From: Arthrobacter zhangbolii
GTDB taxonomy: Bacteria > Actinomycetota > Actinomycetes > Actinomycetales > Micrococcaceae
Assembly (NCBI RefSeq): GCF_022869865.1
Contig: NZ_CP094984.1
Coordinates: 372,001-436,000 of the forward strand
DNA length: 64,000 nucleotides
Direction: 5' to 3'
A model generated the notes under the pieces. It saw only the letters and a program-made list of their open reading frames with translations. It did not search any database and had not been told where the DNA came from. The position numbers and the translations under genes are program-made. Each line of letters starts with the position of its first letter. Position 1 is the stretch's first letter. Below, one piece after another: positions 7,684 to 16,728 of the stretch.

Positions 7684-8280
7684 TCAGCCCAGCACCAGCC
7701 GCGCGGCCAGGACCAGCATGACAATGCCGATCAGCAGGTCCACCACCTGGCAGGTCCTCGGCCGGTTCAGCACACCGGACAGTGAGCGCGCGCCGTAACC
7801 GAGTGCCGTGAACCAGAAAAGGCTGCCGACGGCGGCGCCCGCGGCGAAAGTCCATCGGGCGTCCGGTCCGTACTGGTTCGCCAGGCTCCCCAGCAACACC
7901 ACCGTATCCAGGTAGACGTGCGGGTTCAGGAAGGTCAGCGCCAGCGTGGTCAGGATGACGGTGCCTTTGCTGCGCGGCGCCTGGGCGGTCAGAGCCGAGG
8001 GGCGCAGGGCAGAAACCAGGGAACGGATACCCCACCAGGTGAGGTAGGCCGCGCCGCCCCAGCGGAGGATCTCCAACGCTGCGGGAAAGCGGCTCACCAG
8101 CGCGCCGATCCCGGCAGTCCCACCGAAGATCAGCAGTGCGTCGCTGATGATGCACAGGGCCGTGACGGTTCCAATGTGCTCCCGGCGCAGACCCTGGCGC
8201 AGCACAAAGGCGTTCTGCGCCCCGATGGCCACAATCAATCCCAGTCCGGTGACCATGCCGGTTGCCGATATGCTCCACAT
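7684..8280 (-). CDS. lysE: LysE-family basic amino acid exporter
   Basis: A 198-residue inner-membrane protein with about six hydrophobic helices. The N-terminus carries the family signature G-L-I-V-A-I-G-A-Q-N-A-F-V-L-R-Q-G, and T-F-L-N-P-H-V-Y-L-D is the conserved second motif found in lysine/arginine exporters (LysE, ArgO). The divergent LysR-type neighbour is the standard lysG arrangement, in which the regulator activates the exporter when basic amino acids accumulate. The gene is separated from the GNAT gene by 92 bases with nothing notable. Confidence 0.93.
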   Translation of the reverse strand: MWSISATGMVTGLGLIVAIGAQNAFVLRQGLRREHIGTVTALCIISDALLIFGGTAGIGALVSRFPAALEILRWGGAAYLTWWGIRSLVSALRPSALTAQAPRSKGTVILTTLALTFLNPHVYLDTVVLLGSLANQYGPDARWTFAAGAAVGSLFWFTALGYGARSLSGVLNRPRTCQVVDLLIGIVMLVLAARLVLG

Positions 8281-8304
8281 GCTTCCAACGTAGTTCTCCG
8301 ATGC

Positions 8305-8322
8305 GAATCAGACCAACGATTC
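8305..8322. promoter_or_regulatory. Dyad GAATC-N8-GATTC between lysE and lysG
   Basis: The 69-base gap between the divergent genes holds GAATC (8305-8309) and its reverse complement GATTC (8318-8322). Such interrupted dyads between a LysR-type regulator gene and its target are typical binding sites. Short arms keep confidence low. Confidence 0.4.
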
Positions 8323-8349
8323 TTTTTCAGGATGCATTAGCTTTGCTTC

Positions 8350-9216
8350 ATGAACTTTGAACATCTGCGTGCCCTGTCCGCCGTCGTCGAGGAGGGAACC
8401 TTCGAAGCGGCCGCGGACCGGCTGCACATCAGCCCCTCGGCCGTCAGCCAGCGCATTAAGGCGCTGGAAAACGCTGAGGGGCAGATCATGGTCCGGCGCG
8501 GAGCACCGTGTACCCCCACGGAGCCCGGGGCCGTGCTGCTGAGGATGGCCCGGCAGGTGCAGCTGCTGGAATCCGAAGCGCGGCACACACTGGCCGGCGG
8601 ATCATCCACCCGGGCCACGACGCCGGTGGCCGTGAATGCGGATTCCCTTGCCACCTGGTTCCTGCCGGTCCTCTCGGATGCAGCCGGCTGGACCGACAGC
8701 ACACTGGACCTGCATGTGGAAGATCAGGACCACAGTGCCCGGCTCCTGCGCAGCGGCGACGTTATTGCCGCCGTCACCGCCGAACCGGCCCCGGTGAACG
8801 GATGCCGGGTCCAGCCGCTGGGGGCCATGCGCTACCTCCCGGTGGCCACGCCGGAACTCCGGGAACGCTTTACCGGAGCAGGCGGGATCGACTGGGAAGC
8901 GATGCCCGTGGTTCGGTTCAACGCCAAGGATGAGCTGCAGCGCCGGTTCCTGCGGGTCCGCGGTACAACGGGGGATCCGCCCCGGCACACCGTCCCGTCC
9001 TCTGAAGCGTTCCTGGCTGCGGTCCGCGCCGGACTGGGCTGGGGCATGCTGCCGGAACTGCAGTTGGGGACAGACCTCGACGACGGAGCGCTGGTGCTGC
9101 TGGACGGCCGGGCCCATGAGGATGTCCTGCTGTACTGGCAGGCGTGGAAGCTGGACTCGGAGCGGCTGGAACGTATCGGCGCCTCCGTGCGGCGGGCCGC
9201 CCGGCACCTGAGGTAG
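8350..9216 (+). CDS. lysG: LysG/ArgP-type LysR-family regulator
   Basis: A 288-residue LysR-type activator. Residues 1-60 form the helix-turn-helix (MNFEHLRALSAVVEEGTF, then A-A-D-R-L-H-I-S-P-S-A-V-S-Q-R-I-K-A-L-E), the canonical LTTR signature. The remainder is the two-lobed effector-binding domain. Close match in architecture to ArgP/IciA-type regulators of arginine and lysine export, and divergent orientation from a LysE exporter supports the assignment. The natural effector would be intracellular lysine, arginine or histidine, known for the family rather than seen here. Confidence 0.92.
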   Translation: MNFEHLRALSAVVEEGTFEAAADRLHISPSAVSQRIKALENAEGQIMVRRGAPCTPTEPGAVLLRMARQVQLLESEARHTLAGGSSTRATTPVAVNADSLATWFLPVLSDAAGWTDSTLDLHVEDQDHSARLLRSGDVIAAVTAEPAPVNGCRVQPLGAMRYLPVATPELRERFTGAGGIDWEAMPVVRFNAKDELQRRFLRVRGTTGDPPRHTVPSSEAFLAAVRAGLGWGMLPELQLGTDLDDGALVLLDGRAHEDVLLYWQAWKLDSERLERIGASVRRAARHLR

Positions 9217-9303
9217 CGGCGGGCACGAAACCTTCCAACCAGCGGGCCCGGCTGCGTCAGGACTGCGGATTTTCGACCACTTTGCGTCTTTCCGGCGTGT
9301 TTA

Positions 9304-9379
9304 AACCGGTCGGAAACACCCGAACCGGTCGGAAACTCAGGAACCGGGCGGAAACTCAGGAACCGGGTCGGGAAACTAA
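9304..9379. repeat. 19-bp tandem repeat, four copies
   Basis: Units begin at 9304, 9323, 9342 and 9361. The consensus AACCGGKCGGAAACTCAGG (K = G or T) is kept closely in copies 2 and 3, copy 1 differs in its last five bases, and copy 4 has an extra base and runs into the stop codon of nei. It lies in the 159-base gap between convergent lysG and nei. A 19-base unit cannot preserve a reading frame, so it is not coding; a protein-binding array or replication-slippage product is possible. Confidence 0.85.
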
Positions 9380-10173
9380 CCCCGCAGGGGCTGGCAGTGC
9401 GGGCAGTAATACAGGTCCCGCAGCTCCAGCTCGTTGTCGCCCAGCAGTTCGTGGGCCACCTTGGTACCGCAGCGCAGGCAGCCGCGCTTCTCCCGGCGAT
9501 AGACCCACAGCTGGTCCCGGCCCGCAGCACCGGTGGTGATCCGGCGGGACCGGTTCTTGTTCGCCTCGAGCAGCCGTTTGGACAGGTCCACCAGCCGGGA
9601 CAGATCCGGCACCTGGGACACAGGCGTTTTCGGATGCACCCCGGCCAGGAAACACAGCTCGCACCGGTACACGTTGCCCACCCCGGCCATGATCCGCTGG
9701 TCCAACAGCGCCAGGCCAATGGGGCGGTCCGGTTCGGCCCGCAGCCGGCGCAGCGCCTCTTCCGCATCCCAGTCCGGACCCAGCAGGTCGGGCCCCAGGT
9801 AGCCCACGGCGTCGTCCTCGTCCTTCCGCGCCACCACGCGCAGGAAGCCCAGGTCGAAGCCCACTATTTGGTGCGTGGCGGTTTCCAGCACGGCGCGGGC
9901 CTTAAACGCGGGCCGTCGCCACTTCCCGCCGCGGGGGTATACGTGCCAGAGGCCTTCCATTTTCAGGTGCGAGTGCAGGATCCAGCCCTCCGCAGGATCG
10001 CCGCCGCGGATCAGCAGATGCTTGCCGCGGGAGACGACGTCCTGCACCGTGTCACCGGTGAAGTCGGTAGTGGCAAACTTGGGGACCCGGAGATCGCACC
10101 GGGTAAGCTCCTGGCCGGCCAGTGCGGCGTTGAGATCGCGGGCGGCCCGCCAGACGGTATCGCCTTCAGGCAC
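9376..10173 (-). CDS. nei: Endonuclease VIII-like DNA glycosylase (Fpg/Nei family)
   Basis: A base-excision repair glycosylase/AP lyase of 265 residues that removes oxidised bases. It begins M-P-E-G-D-T-V-W-R, giving the catalytic Pro2 and Glu3 after Met removal and the Nei-type continuation (Fpg proteins have P-E-L-P-E-V). The conserved lysine is Lys51 in S-R-G-K-H-L. The C-terminal zinc finger is complete, with Cys232, Cys235, Cys257 and Cys260. The gene follows lhr by 32 bases on the same strand, so the two repair genes are likely co-transcribed; lhr and nei are also neighbours in mycobacteria. Its final bases overlap the fourth copy of the 19-bp repeat. Confidence 0.93.
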   Translation of the reverse strand: MPEGDTVWRAARDLNAALAGQELTRCDLRVPKFATTDFTGDTVQDVVSRGKHLLIRGGDPAEGWILHSHLKMEGLWHVYPRGGKWRRPAFKARAVLETATHQIVGFDLGFLRVVARKDEDDAVGYLGPDLLGPDWDAEEALRRLRAEPDRPIGLALLDQRIMAGVGNVYRCELCFLAGVHPKTPVSQVPDLSRLVDLSKRLLEANKNRSRRITTGAAGRDQLWVYRREKRGCLRCGTKVAHELLGDNELELRDLYYCPHCQPLRG

Positions 10174-10205
10174 GCCGTCTCCTTTCCGGATTCCGCAGGG
10201 AAGTC

Positions 10206-13200
10206 TCAGACACGGTACCGCAGCCCCTTGGGAGTGGTGTAGAAACCGGCGGCGGTCAATGCCCGAGCTGCCTCGGTGTCCAAGATATCCGCACCGTTGA
10301 CCTTCTCGATGGCCATTTTCTCCGCGGCACCGCGCCGGATGATCTGGACCAGGGCGGCGGCGGAGAGCTGCAGCAGCTCCGGATCCTCCGTGAAGGTCAG
10401 CAGGGTTTTCCCGCCGCGTTCGGCATAGAGGGCCAGGTTGCCGTCCACCAGAACCACCAGCGCGCCGGCCTTGCGGCCGGGCCGGTGCCCGCCGTCCAGC
10501 GACGGCCAGGGCAGGGCGGCGCCGTACGGGTTGGCCGGGTCCGTGGCAGCGAGGGCGACGGCGGCGGGTTCGGGGGCTTTGAGCTGGGCGTCTTCGGAGA
10601 AGGACCGCAGCCGGTCCACCGTAGCGGGAATGGCAAACTGGGCCGCACCGAGCTGTTCAATGAAGTAGCCGCGCCGGCACCTGCCCATTTCCTCCAGCCG
10701 GGCGAGGACCCGGTAGAGCAGGGCAAAGCCGCCCACGGTTCCCTCGCTGGCCACCGAGCCGCGCGTGACCACACCGTAGCGGTCCAGCATCAGCTCGGCG
10801 GTGGCGTGCGCATGCAGGGTGGCGTCGGCCTCCACGGGCGGAAGCAGGCTCCAGCGTCCGGCGACCAGCGGCGGGGCGTTCCGCAGCGCCGCAGCGGCCG
10901 TGCCTCCGGCGGCAAGGCGCATTGAACTGCCCGTGAGCGAAGCGCCCGGTGCCCGGCCCAGCCGTCCCATCCGCGCGGTGCGTGCCCGCGGGGTGGCAGC
11001 CCGCTGTTTATGCGCTGTTTTCCCGCCCGAGAGCAGGGAACGCACCGGCGTGAACGTGTCATTGCTGATCTGTCCCGCCCAGGTGAGTTCCCACAGGGCG
11101 GAGACAATATTGGCATCGGTTTCTGCGGGCCCTACCGCTGCGAGGGTATCGCTGAGCTGGCGGAAGAAGTACGCGCCGCCGTTGCCCAGGATTTCCAGCA
11201 GCCGCTGGTGCAGGGCACCCGGCTCGAAGTCCGGAGACGGGTTCAGGGTCAGCGGGGCGTTCTCCGCCAGGTGCAGGGCTATCCAGCCGTCGTTGCCGGG
11301 CAGGGACCCGTGGCCGGACCAGAGGACCTCGCCGGTGGCGGTCAGCTCATCCAGCATGGCCGGAGCATAGTCCCGCACCCGGGACCCGAGGATCAGCGGC
11401 TCCCAGGCCGATGCCGGAATGGGCACGCCGGAGAGCTGGTCAATTACGGTGGCCACGCCGTCGAGCCCGCGCAGCCCGGTTCCCACGTTCTGCCACACGG
11501 GAAGGAACCGGCCGTAGGTGGCGGGGTCCACCGGTTCCACCTCGGAACGCAGTGCCGCCAGCGAGCTGCGCCGCAGCCGCCGCAGCACCTCCACGTCACA
11601 CCATTCGGTGCCGCCCGGGGTGCCCGGGACGGTGACGGTGGCGGCGGGAGTGGAATCCACGCCGTCGTTGGCGTCCAGCAGCAGGGTTTCCGCCGGCCGG
11701 AATTCGCCTTCAGCCACCCGGCCTTCGCCCGCCAGCCGCTGCAGGGTGCCGGTCACCACCGCAACACCCAGGCCCAGCCGCGCCGCAGCCTCGGCCGCGG
11801 TGAAGGGGCCATGCGTGCGCGCGTAGCGGCCCACCAGGTCCCCCAGCGGATCCGCCACCGGCTCAATGAAGGCGAGCGGAACACCCATGGGCAGCGGAAC
11901 ACCCAGGGCATCGCGCAGCCGGGCGGCGTCTTCAATGGCGGCGTACCGGGTGGTACCGGCCATGCCGATCTTCAGGGCACGATTGGCGCGGACCAGTGCC
12001 TCCAGCAGCTCCTCGGCGTAGTCCTGGGATGCCGGTTCGGGGGTGCTGCCTTCCGGGCCGGGTTCCGCAGGCTGCAGCCGGGCAGCCACCTCGGGAACGG
12101 ACAGCGGACCGAGCAGGCGCAGCAGGTCGGCCACGCCTTCCAATCCGCGGACCTTGCGGTCCGGAGCCAGGCGCTGCAGCTCCTGCTCGATCCGGTGAAT
12201 GATCCGTGCGTCCAGCAATTCGCGCAGCTCGGCCCGGCCCAGCAGCTCATTGAGCAGCGTCGGGTCCAGGGACAGGGCGGCGGCCCGGCGTTCGGCCAGC
12301 GGGGAGTCACCCTCGTAGAGGAAGGCGCCAACATAGCCGAAGAGCAGGGACCGGGCGAAAGGGGACGGCGAGGGGGTGGTGGTTTCCACCAGCCGGATCT
12401 CACGCCGCTCGATCCCGGCCGCAATGTCTTTCAAAGCCGGCAGATCGTAGACGTCCTGCAGGCATTCGCGCACGGTTTCAAGCACGATGGGAAAAGTCGG
12501 GTACTTCTTGGCGACATCCAGCAGCTGGGCGGAACGCTGCCGCTGCTGCCAGAGCGGGGTCCGCTTGGACGGGTTCTGCCGCGGCAGCAGCAGGGCGCGC
12601 GCCGCGCATTCGCGGAAACGCGAGGCGAACAGGGCGGACCCGCCCACCTCGGCGGTGACAATGGAGTCGAGTTCCTCGGGATCGAAAAGGAACAGCTCGG
12701 CGCCGGGCGGTTCATCCTCCATCAGCGGTACCCGCAGCACAATGCCGTCATCGGAGGCCATCGCCGAGCCGTCCAGCCCGTACTTCGCATGCAGCCGGGC
12801 CCCCACTGCCAGTGCCCAGGGCGCGTGGACCGGCATGCCGTACGGGCTGTGCAGGACCACCCGCCAGTCGCCGAGTTCATCGTGGAAGCGTTCCACCACC
12901 AGGGATTTATCGTTGGGCACCACGTCCGTGGCCTGCTGCTGTTCGCGCAGGTAGGTGATCAGGTTTCCTGCGGCCCACTCGTCCAGCCCGACGGCGGCCA
13001 GCCGTTCGCGGGCAGCGGCGTCCTCCGAGCCGGCCATTTCCCGGACAAAGGCGCCCAGGGCACGGCCGAGTTCCACCGGCCGGCCCAGGGAATCCCCGCG
13101 CCAGAACGGCAGCTTGCCGGGCTGGCCGAACGCGGGGGAAACCAGCACCCGGTCATGGGTGATGTCCTCTATCCGCCAACTGGTGGCACCGAGTGCGAAA

Positions 13201-15092
13201 ACGTCTCCCACCCGGGACTCATAGACCATCTCCTCATCGAGTTCCCCGACCCGGCGGCTGTTTTTGCCTTCGGAATCACCCACCAGATAGACGCCGAAAA
13301 GCCCGCGGTCCGGGATGGTGCCGCCGGAAGTCACCGCCAGCCGCTGGGCGCCGGGCCGGCCGGTGATGGTCCCTTCGGTGCGGTCCCACACAATCCGCGG
13401 GCGCAGCTCGGCGAACTCGTCGGAAGGATAGCGCCCGGAGAGCAGATCCAGGGTGGCGTCGAACGCGGAGCGCGGAAGGCCGGCGAACGGAGCGGACCGG
13501 CGGACGACGTCGAACCATTCCTCCACCTCAATGGAACCCAGGGCGCAGGCCGCCACGGTCTGCTGCGCCAGGATATCCAGCGGGTTGGCCGGGATGGCCA
13601 GCGGCTCGATCTGCCCGGCCAGCATCCGCTCGGCGGTGACGGCGGAATTCAGCAGGTCCCCGCGGTGCTTGGGGAACATCACGCCCTGCGAGATTTCCCC
13701 GACCTGGTGTCCGGCCCGGCCCACGCGCTGCAGTCCGCTGGCCACGGACGGCGGGGATTCCACCTGTACCACCAGGTCCACAGCGCCCATATCGATGCCA
13801 AGTTCCAGCGAGCTGGTGGCCACCACACAGCGCAGCCGCCCGGATTTCAGGTCATCCTCGATCAGGGCACGCTGGTCCTTGGACACCGAGCCGTGGTGGG
13901 CGCGGGCGAGGAGGGGTCCGTCGTCGTCGACCGCCAGGTCCTCGCGGCGCAGGACCGAGACCCCGGCCTGGGCCATGATCTGGGCCGGCGGACGGGAGGT
14001 TCCTGTACGCGGAGCGGGCGCGGCGTCGTCGGTCCCGGTGGCCGCGGCGGCTGCCTCCAGCCGGTAGGCGTGGATCTCGTTCAGGCGTGCGGTCAGCCGT
14101 TCGGCAAGCCTGCGGGAATTGGCAAACACAATGGTGGAGCGGTTGGCTTCAATGAGGTCGACAATCTTCTCCTCCACATGCGGCCAGATGCTCGCCTGCG
14201 GAGCGTAGCCGCCCTCCACGGTGTCCTCGACCGCCGGAGCGCCGCCCAGGTCCGACATATCCTCCACCGGAACCGTGACCGTGAGGTTCCAGTTCTTCTT
14301 CGACTCCGGCGCCACGATCCGCACCGGCGCATTGCCGCCCAGGAAGCGGGCCACGGTTTCATGCGGTTCCACGGTGGCGGAGAGCCCGATCCGCTGCACC
14401 GGCTTCTCCAGCATCGCGTCCAGCCGGGCCAGAGTCACAGCCAGGTGTGCGCCGCGCTTGGTGCCGGCCACTGCGTGGACCTCATCCACAATGACGGTTT
14501 CCACCTCGGCGAGGGTTTCCCTGGCCTGCGAGGTCAGCATCAGGAACAGGGACTCCGGCGTGGTGATCAGGATGTCCGGCGGCCGGGTCAGCAGGGCGCG
14601 GCGCTCATTCTGCGGGGTATCGCCGGAGCGTACGCCCACGGTGATGGACGGCGCCGGCAGGCCGAGCCGTTTGGCGGTCTGCGTAATGCCGATCAGCGGG
14701 GCCCGCAGGTTGCGCTCCACGTCCACGCCCAGGGCCTTCAGCGGCGAAATGTACAGCACCTTGGTTTTGCGTTTGGGTTCCTTGGCGCGCCGGGACCCGG
14801 AGACCTTGGTCTCGGCAGGCAGGGAAATGTCCAGGGTGGGATCTGTGTCCTGCGCCGCGGCGGCAATGAAGCTGTCCAGCGCCCAGAGGAACGCGGCCAG
14901 GGTTTTGCCGGATCCGGTAGGGGCAACCACCAGGGCGTTGGCGCCTTCGGACACCGCGTCCCACGCACCCAGCTGCGCCGGTGTGGGCGCGGCGAAGGCA
15001 CCCTCGAACCACTCCCGGGTGGCTGGGGTGAACTTGCCGAGCACGGTCCGGGCCTGCCGGGACAGGGCCTGCACCGAGGACGCCGATGTCAT
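10206..15092 (-). CDS. lhr: Large ATP-dependent helicase Lhr
   Basis: A 1628-residue superfamily 2 helicase, the usual length for full-size bacterial Lhr. Motifs in order: Walker A A-P-T-G-S-G-K-T near residue 60, the DEVH box in V-I-V-D-E-V-H-A near 205, S-A-T (motif III), and the motif VI arginine finger in Q-R-V-G-R-A-G-H near 460. The long C-terminal half contains the winged-helix and DUF4145/HTH_42-like repair domains typical of Lhr-Core plus CTD. Lhr translocates 3'-5' and unwinds DNA or RNA:DNA hybrids in DNA-damage repair. ATG 15092 is preferred; GTG 15110 would add six residues across the likely ribosome-binding region. It appears to lead an lhr-nei operon. Confidence 0.95.
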   Translation of the reverse strand: MTSASSVQALSRQARTVLGKFTPATREWFEGAFAAPTPAQLGAWDAVSEGANALVVAPTGSGKTLAAFLWALDSFIAAAAQDTDPTLDISLPAETKVSGSRRAKEPKRKTKVLYISPLKALGVDVERNLRAPLIGITQTAKRLGLPAPSITVGVRSGDTPQNERRALLTRPPDILITTPESLFLMLTSQARETLAEVETVIVDEVHAVAGTKRGAHLAVTLARLDAMLEKPVQRIGLSATVEPHETVARFLGGNAPVRIVAPESKKNWNLTVTVPVEDMSDLGGAPAVEDTVEGGYAPQASIWPHVEEKIVDLIEANRSTIVFANSRRLAERLTARLNEIHAYRLEAAAAATGTDDAAPAPRTGTSRPPAQIMAQAGVSVLRREDLAVDDDGPLLARAHHGSVSKDQRALIEDDLKSGRLRCVVATSSLELGIDMGAVDLVVQVESPPSVASGLQRVGRAGHQVGEISQGVMFPKHRGDLLNSAVTAERMLAGQIEPLAIPANPLDILAQQTVAACALGSIEVEEWFDVVRRSAPFAGLPRSAFDATLDLLSGRYPSDEFAELRPRIVWDRTEGTITGRPGAQRLAVTSGGTIPDRGLFGVYLVGDSEGKNSRRVGELDEEMVYESRVGDVFALGATSWRIEDITHDRVLVSPAFGQPGKLPFWRGDSLGRPVELGRALGAFVREMAGSEDAAARERLAAVGLDEWAAGNLITYLREQQQATDVVPNDKSLVVERFHDELGDWRVVLHSPYGMPVHAPWALAVGARLHAKYGLDGSAMASDDGIVLRVPLMEDEPPGAELFLFDPEELDSIVTAEVGGSALFASRFRECAARALLLPRQNPSKRTPLWQQRQRSAQLLDVAKKYPTFPIVLETVRECLQDVYDLPALKDIAAGIERREIRLVETTTPSPSPFARSLLFGYVGAFLYEGDSPLAERRAAALSLDPTLLNELLGRAELRELLDARIIHRIEQELQRLAPDRKVRGLEGVADLLRLLGPLSVPEVAARLQPAEPGPEGSTPEPASQDYAEELLEALVRANRALKIGMAGTTRYAAIEDAARLRDALGVPLPMGVPLAFIEPVADPLGDLVGRYARTHGPFTAAEAAARLGLGVAVVTGTLQRLAGEGRVAEGEFRPAETLLLDANDGVDSTPAATVTVPGTPGGTEWCDVEVLRRLRRSSLAALRSEVEPVDPATYGRFLPVWQNVGTGLRGLDGVATVIDQLSGVPIPASAWEPLILGSRVRDYAPAMLDELTATGEVLWSGHGSLPGNDGWIALHLAENAPLTLNPSPDFEPGALHQRLLEILGNGGAYFFRQLSDTLAAVGPAETDANIVSALWELTWAGQISNDTFTPVRSLLSGGKTAHKQRAATPRARTARMGRLGRAPGASLTGSSMRLAAGGTAAAALRNAPPLVAGRWSLLPPVEADATLHAHATAELMLDRYGVVTRGSVASEGTVGGFALLYRVLARLEEMGRCRRGYFIEQLGAAQFAIPATVDRLRSFSEDAQLKAPEPAAVALAATDPANPYGAALPWPSLDGGHRPGRKAGALVVLVDGNLALYAERGGKTLLTFTEDPELLQLSAAALVQIIRRGAAEKMAIEKVNGADILDTEAARALTAAGFYTTPKGLRYRV

Positions 15093-15161
15093 GCCACCAT
15101 TCTTCCCCACTGCGCTGACAGTTTCCCCGCCGTCGCGGCGGGTTTGGCTGCAGGCCGAATA

Positions 15162-15836
15162 TCAGCGGGCCTGCAGAACCCCAATGTGCAGCAGCTCAAT
15201 GTCCTGGTTCAGGCAGCCGGTGGAGGGGTAGGTGATGGTCAGGGACGCGGTGTCCTCCGGCGGGTACACCAGCAGGGAGGCGGTGGGCTGTACCTGGCAC
15301 TCGCCGTACTTCTGTGCCACGGTTTCCTGCAGTTCCGCGGCGGCGGACTGGCCCGGGGCCAGGGTGACCGGAACCGCCTGGGTGCCTTCTGTCCGGGCAG
15401 CGGCTGCGCCCACCTGGGTGCCCGCCGCGTCAAGATAGGAGACGCCGGGGTAGCCGGCCAGCGTGCAGGAGTCATCGGCCGAGGTGTTGGTAAGCACCAG
15501 GGCACGGTACACACCGCCGCCGGTCGCACCGCCGGGGACGTCCTCCACCGCGCCGCTAAGTGTGCCCGCCGTGCAGGGGGCCGGTCCGGCGGCCGCGGTT
15601 CCGGTGCTGGGTTCAGCCGCCGGGGTGCTTGGTACAGCGGATGTGGAAGGCGCCGCGGACGGGGCGCTGGCGGTAGCGGTGGGGGAGGGGGAACTGGAAC
15701 TGGACCCGGCGTCGTCGCTCTCCGCGGAACCGCAGCCGGTCAGGGTCGCTCCGGAAAGGGTGAGGAGAGCCAGCAGGGTGAGTGCCTTGCGTGCTGGGGC
15801 TGTGGCGGCGCGTGAAACGGCGGTTCGGGTGTTCAT
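15162..15836 (-). CDS. DUF4232-domain secreted lipoprotein
   Basis: A 224-residue exported protein. The signal peptide has a basic N-terminus, a hydrophobic core (LTLLALLTLSGATLTG) and a lipobox Leu-Thr-Gly-Cys with acylated Cys35. Residues 36-85 are a low-complexity Ser/Pro/Ala/Thr linker. From about 87 it matches the DUF4232 pattern: a paired cysteine arrangement (PCTAGTL, DSCTLAGYPGV, YGECQV, TGCL), which likely forms disulfides in a beta-sandwich. The function of DUF4232 proteins is unknown; they are common on actinobacterial surfaces. It ends 69 bases from the lhr start and lies downstream of the YcnI gene, separated by a hairpin. Confidence 0.85.
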   Translation of the reverse strand: MNTRTAVSRAATAPARKALTLLALLTLSGATLTGCGSAESDDAGSSSSSPSPTATASAPSAAPSTSAVPSTPAAEPSTGTAAAGPAPCTAGTLSGAVEDVPGGATGGGVYRALVLTNTSADDSCTLAGYPGVSYLDAAGTQVGAAAARTEGTQAVPVTLAPGQSAAAELQETVAQKYGECQVQPTASLLVYPPEDTASLTITYPSTGCLNQDIELLHIGVLQAR

Positions 15837-15871
15837 GCTCTCACCCTGTCCCGGCGCCGCGGGTGCGTCAA

Positions 15872-15894
15872 TCCGCCCCGCTGGGCGGGGCGGA
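15872..15894 (-). terminator. GC hairpin between ycnI-like and DUF4232 genes
   Basis: TCCGCCCCGC (15872-15881) pairs exactly with 15885-15894 around a three-base loop. It follows the ycnI-like stop on the minus strand. There is no U-tract, so it may act as a weak or factor-dependent terminator, or as an mRNA stabiliser. Confidence 0.45.
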
Positions 15895-15932
15895 AAGACG
15901 CAAAACCGTTACGGGTTCCCGGGAAGAGGGTG

Positions 15933-16658
15933 TTAGGCCTTGCTGCGGCCCCGGGTACGGATCAGTGCGGTGACGCCGGCGGCCAGGCCAAGCAGCCCGG
16001 CACCCAGTCCGGTGTACCCGGCAATTGCGGCGGCCTCGGTATCGTCGTCCCGCTCCTCCGCATCTTCCCGGTCGGAGCCGGCAGGTGTGCCGTGGTCGTC
16101 ACCGTGCCCGCCGTTGTGGTCGTCGTCGGCCTCCGTGATGGTTACCACCGGGGCAGGTGAGTCCAGATCGTGCGCGGACTGCCCCTCCGCGGGCACCTGC
16201 GCCCAATCGGTTTCGCCCTCGGTGCAGGTCTGCAGGACGGGGAAAGCCAGGGTGGCGCCCTCATCCTCCGGCAGCGTGACGCTGAGCGTAAAGGTGTCCC
16301 GCACGCCGTCGGCCAACGGGTCCTGGGCGGTGTACACCACGGCGCTGGTGCGCGTGCTGATCTGTGAGCCGTTGGGCAGGGTCCGGGGTTCGGAGAGTTC
16401 CTCGGTGACCTTTTTGACGTCCCAGCCTGCGTGCGCGGTGGGAGTGGCATCCGTCAGCTCATCGGGAAGCGTGAAGGTCAGGGCCGTGGTGGGGGAGCCT
16501 TCGCAGCCGTGCGAGAGGTCAAAGGTGAGCAGGGCCGTGTCGCCGGCGCCCGTGGTGTCCGGAGTGACGTGGACGTGGGCAGCGGCAGAGCCGAGGCCCA
16601 GGGTCATCAGGGCGGCGGTGCCGCCGGCGGCAAGCAGGGCAGAGGTGCGGGTACGCAT
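15933..16658 (-). CDS. YcnI/DUF1775-family copper-binding protein
   Basis: A 241-residue secreted, membrane-anchored protein. The signal peptide ends A-A-A before His28, so the mature protein would start His-Val-His-Val. In characterised YcnI proteins the N-terminal histidine is the key ligand of a monohistidine-brace Cu(II) site, together with a conserved Trp; here W-D-V and W-A-Q-V tryptophans are present. The DUF1775 beta-sandwich covers about 28-175. An acidic, His-containing linker (E-A-D-D-D-H-N-G-G-H) and one C-terminal membrane helix with basic end follow. ATG 16658 has AAGG about eight bases upstream. The next gene upstream on the same strand encodes a His-rich membrane protein, suggesting a small copper-handling unit. 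Confidence 0.88.
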   Translation of the reverse strand: MRTRTSALLAAGGTAALMTLGLGSAAAHVHVTPDTTGAGDTALLTFDLSHGCEGSPTTALTFTLPDELTDATPTAHAGWDVKKVTEELSEPRTLPNGSQISTRTSAVVYTAQDPLADGVRDTFTLSVTLPEDEGATLAFPVLQTCTEGETDWAQVPAEGQSAHDLDSPAPVVTITEADDDHNGGHGDDHGTPAGSDREDAEERDDDTEAAAIAGYTGLGAGLLGLAAGVTALIRTRGRSKA

Positions 16659-16728
16659 GGGTAAGCCTTTCAATGGCGCGCAGGGGCGCCGGGAGCCGCA
16701 GATTGCGGCAAGGGATAAGGAAAAGGGT

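Noticed and set aside
9304-9379. The 19-bp repeat as a CRISPR array.
   Set aside because: The units are head-to-tail with no spacers and there are no cas genes.
11010-15815. A 1601-codon frame on the plus strand across lhr.
   Set aside because: It is the antisense shadow of the long GC-rich lhr gene. Its translation is low-complexity Gly/Arg/Gln/His-rich without domains, while the minus strand has all helicase motifs.
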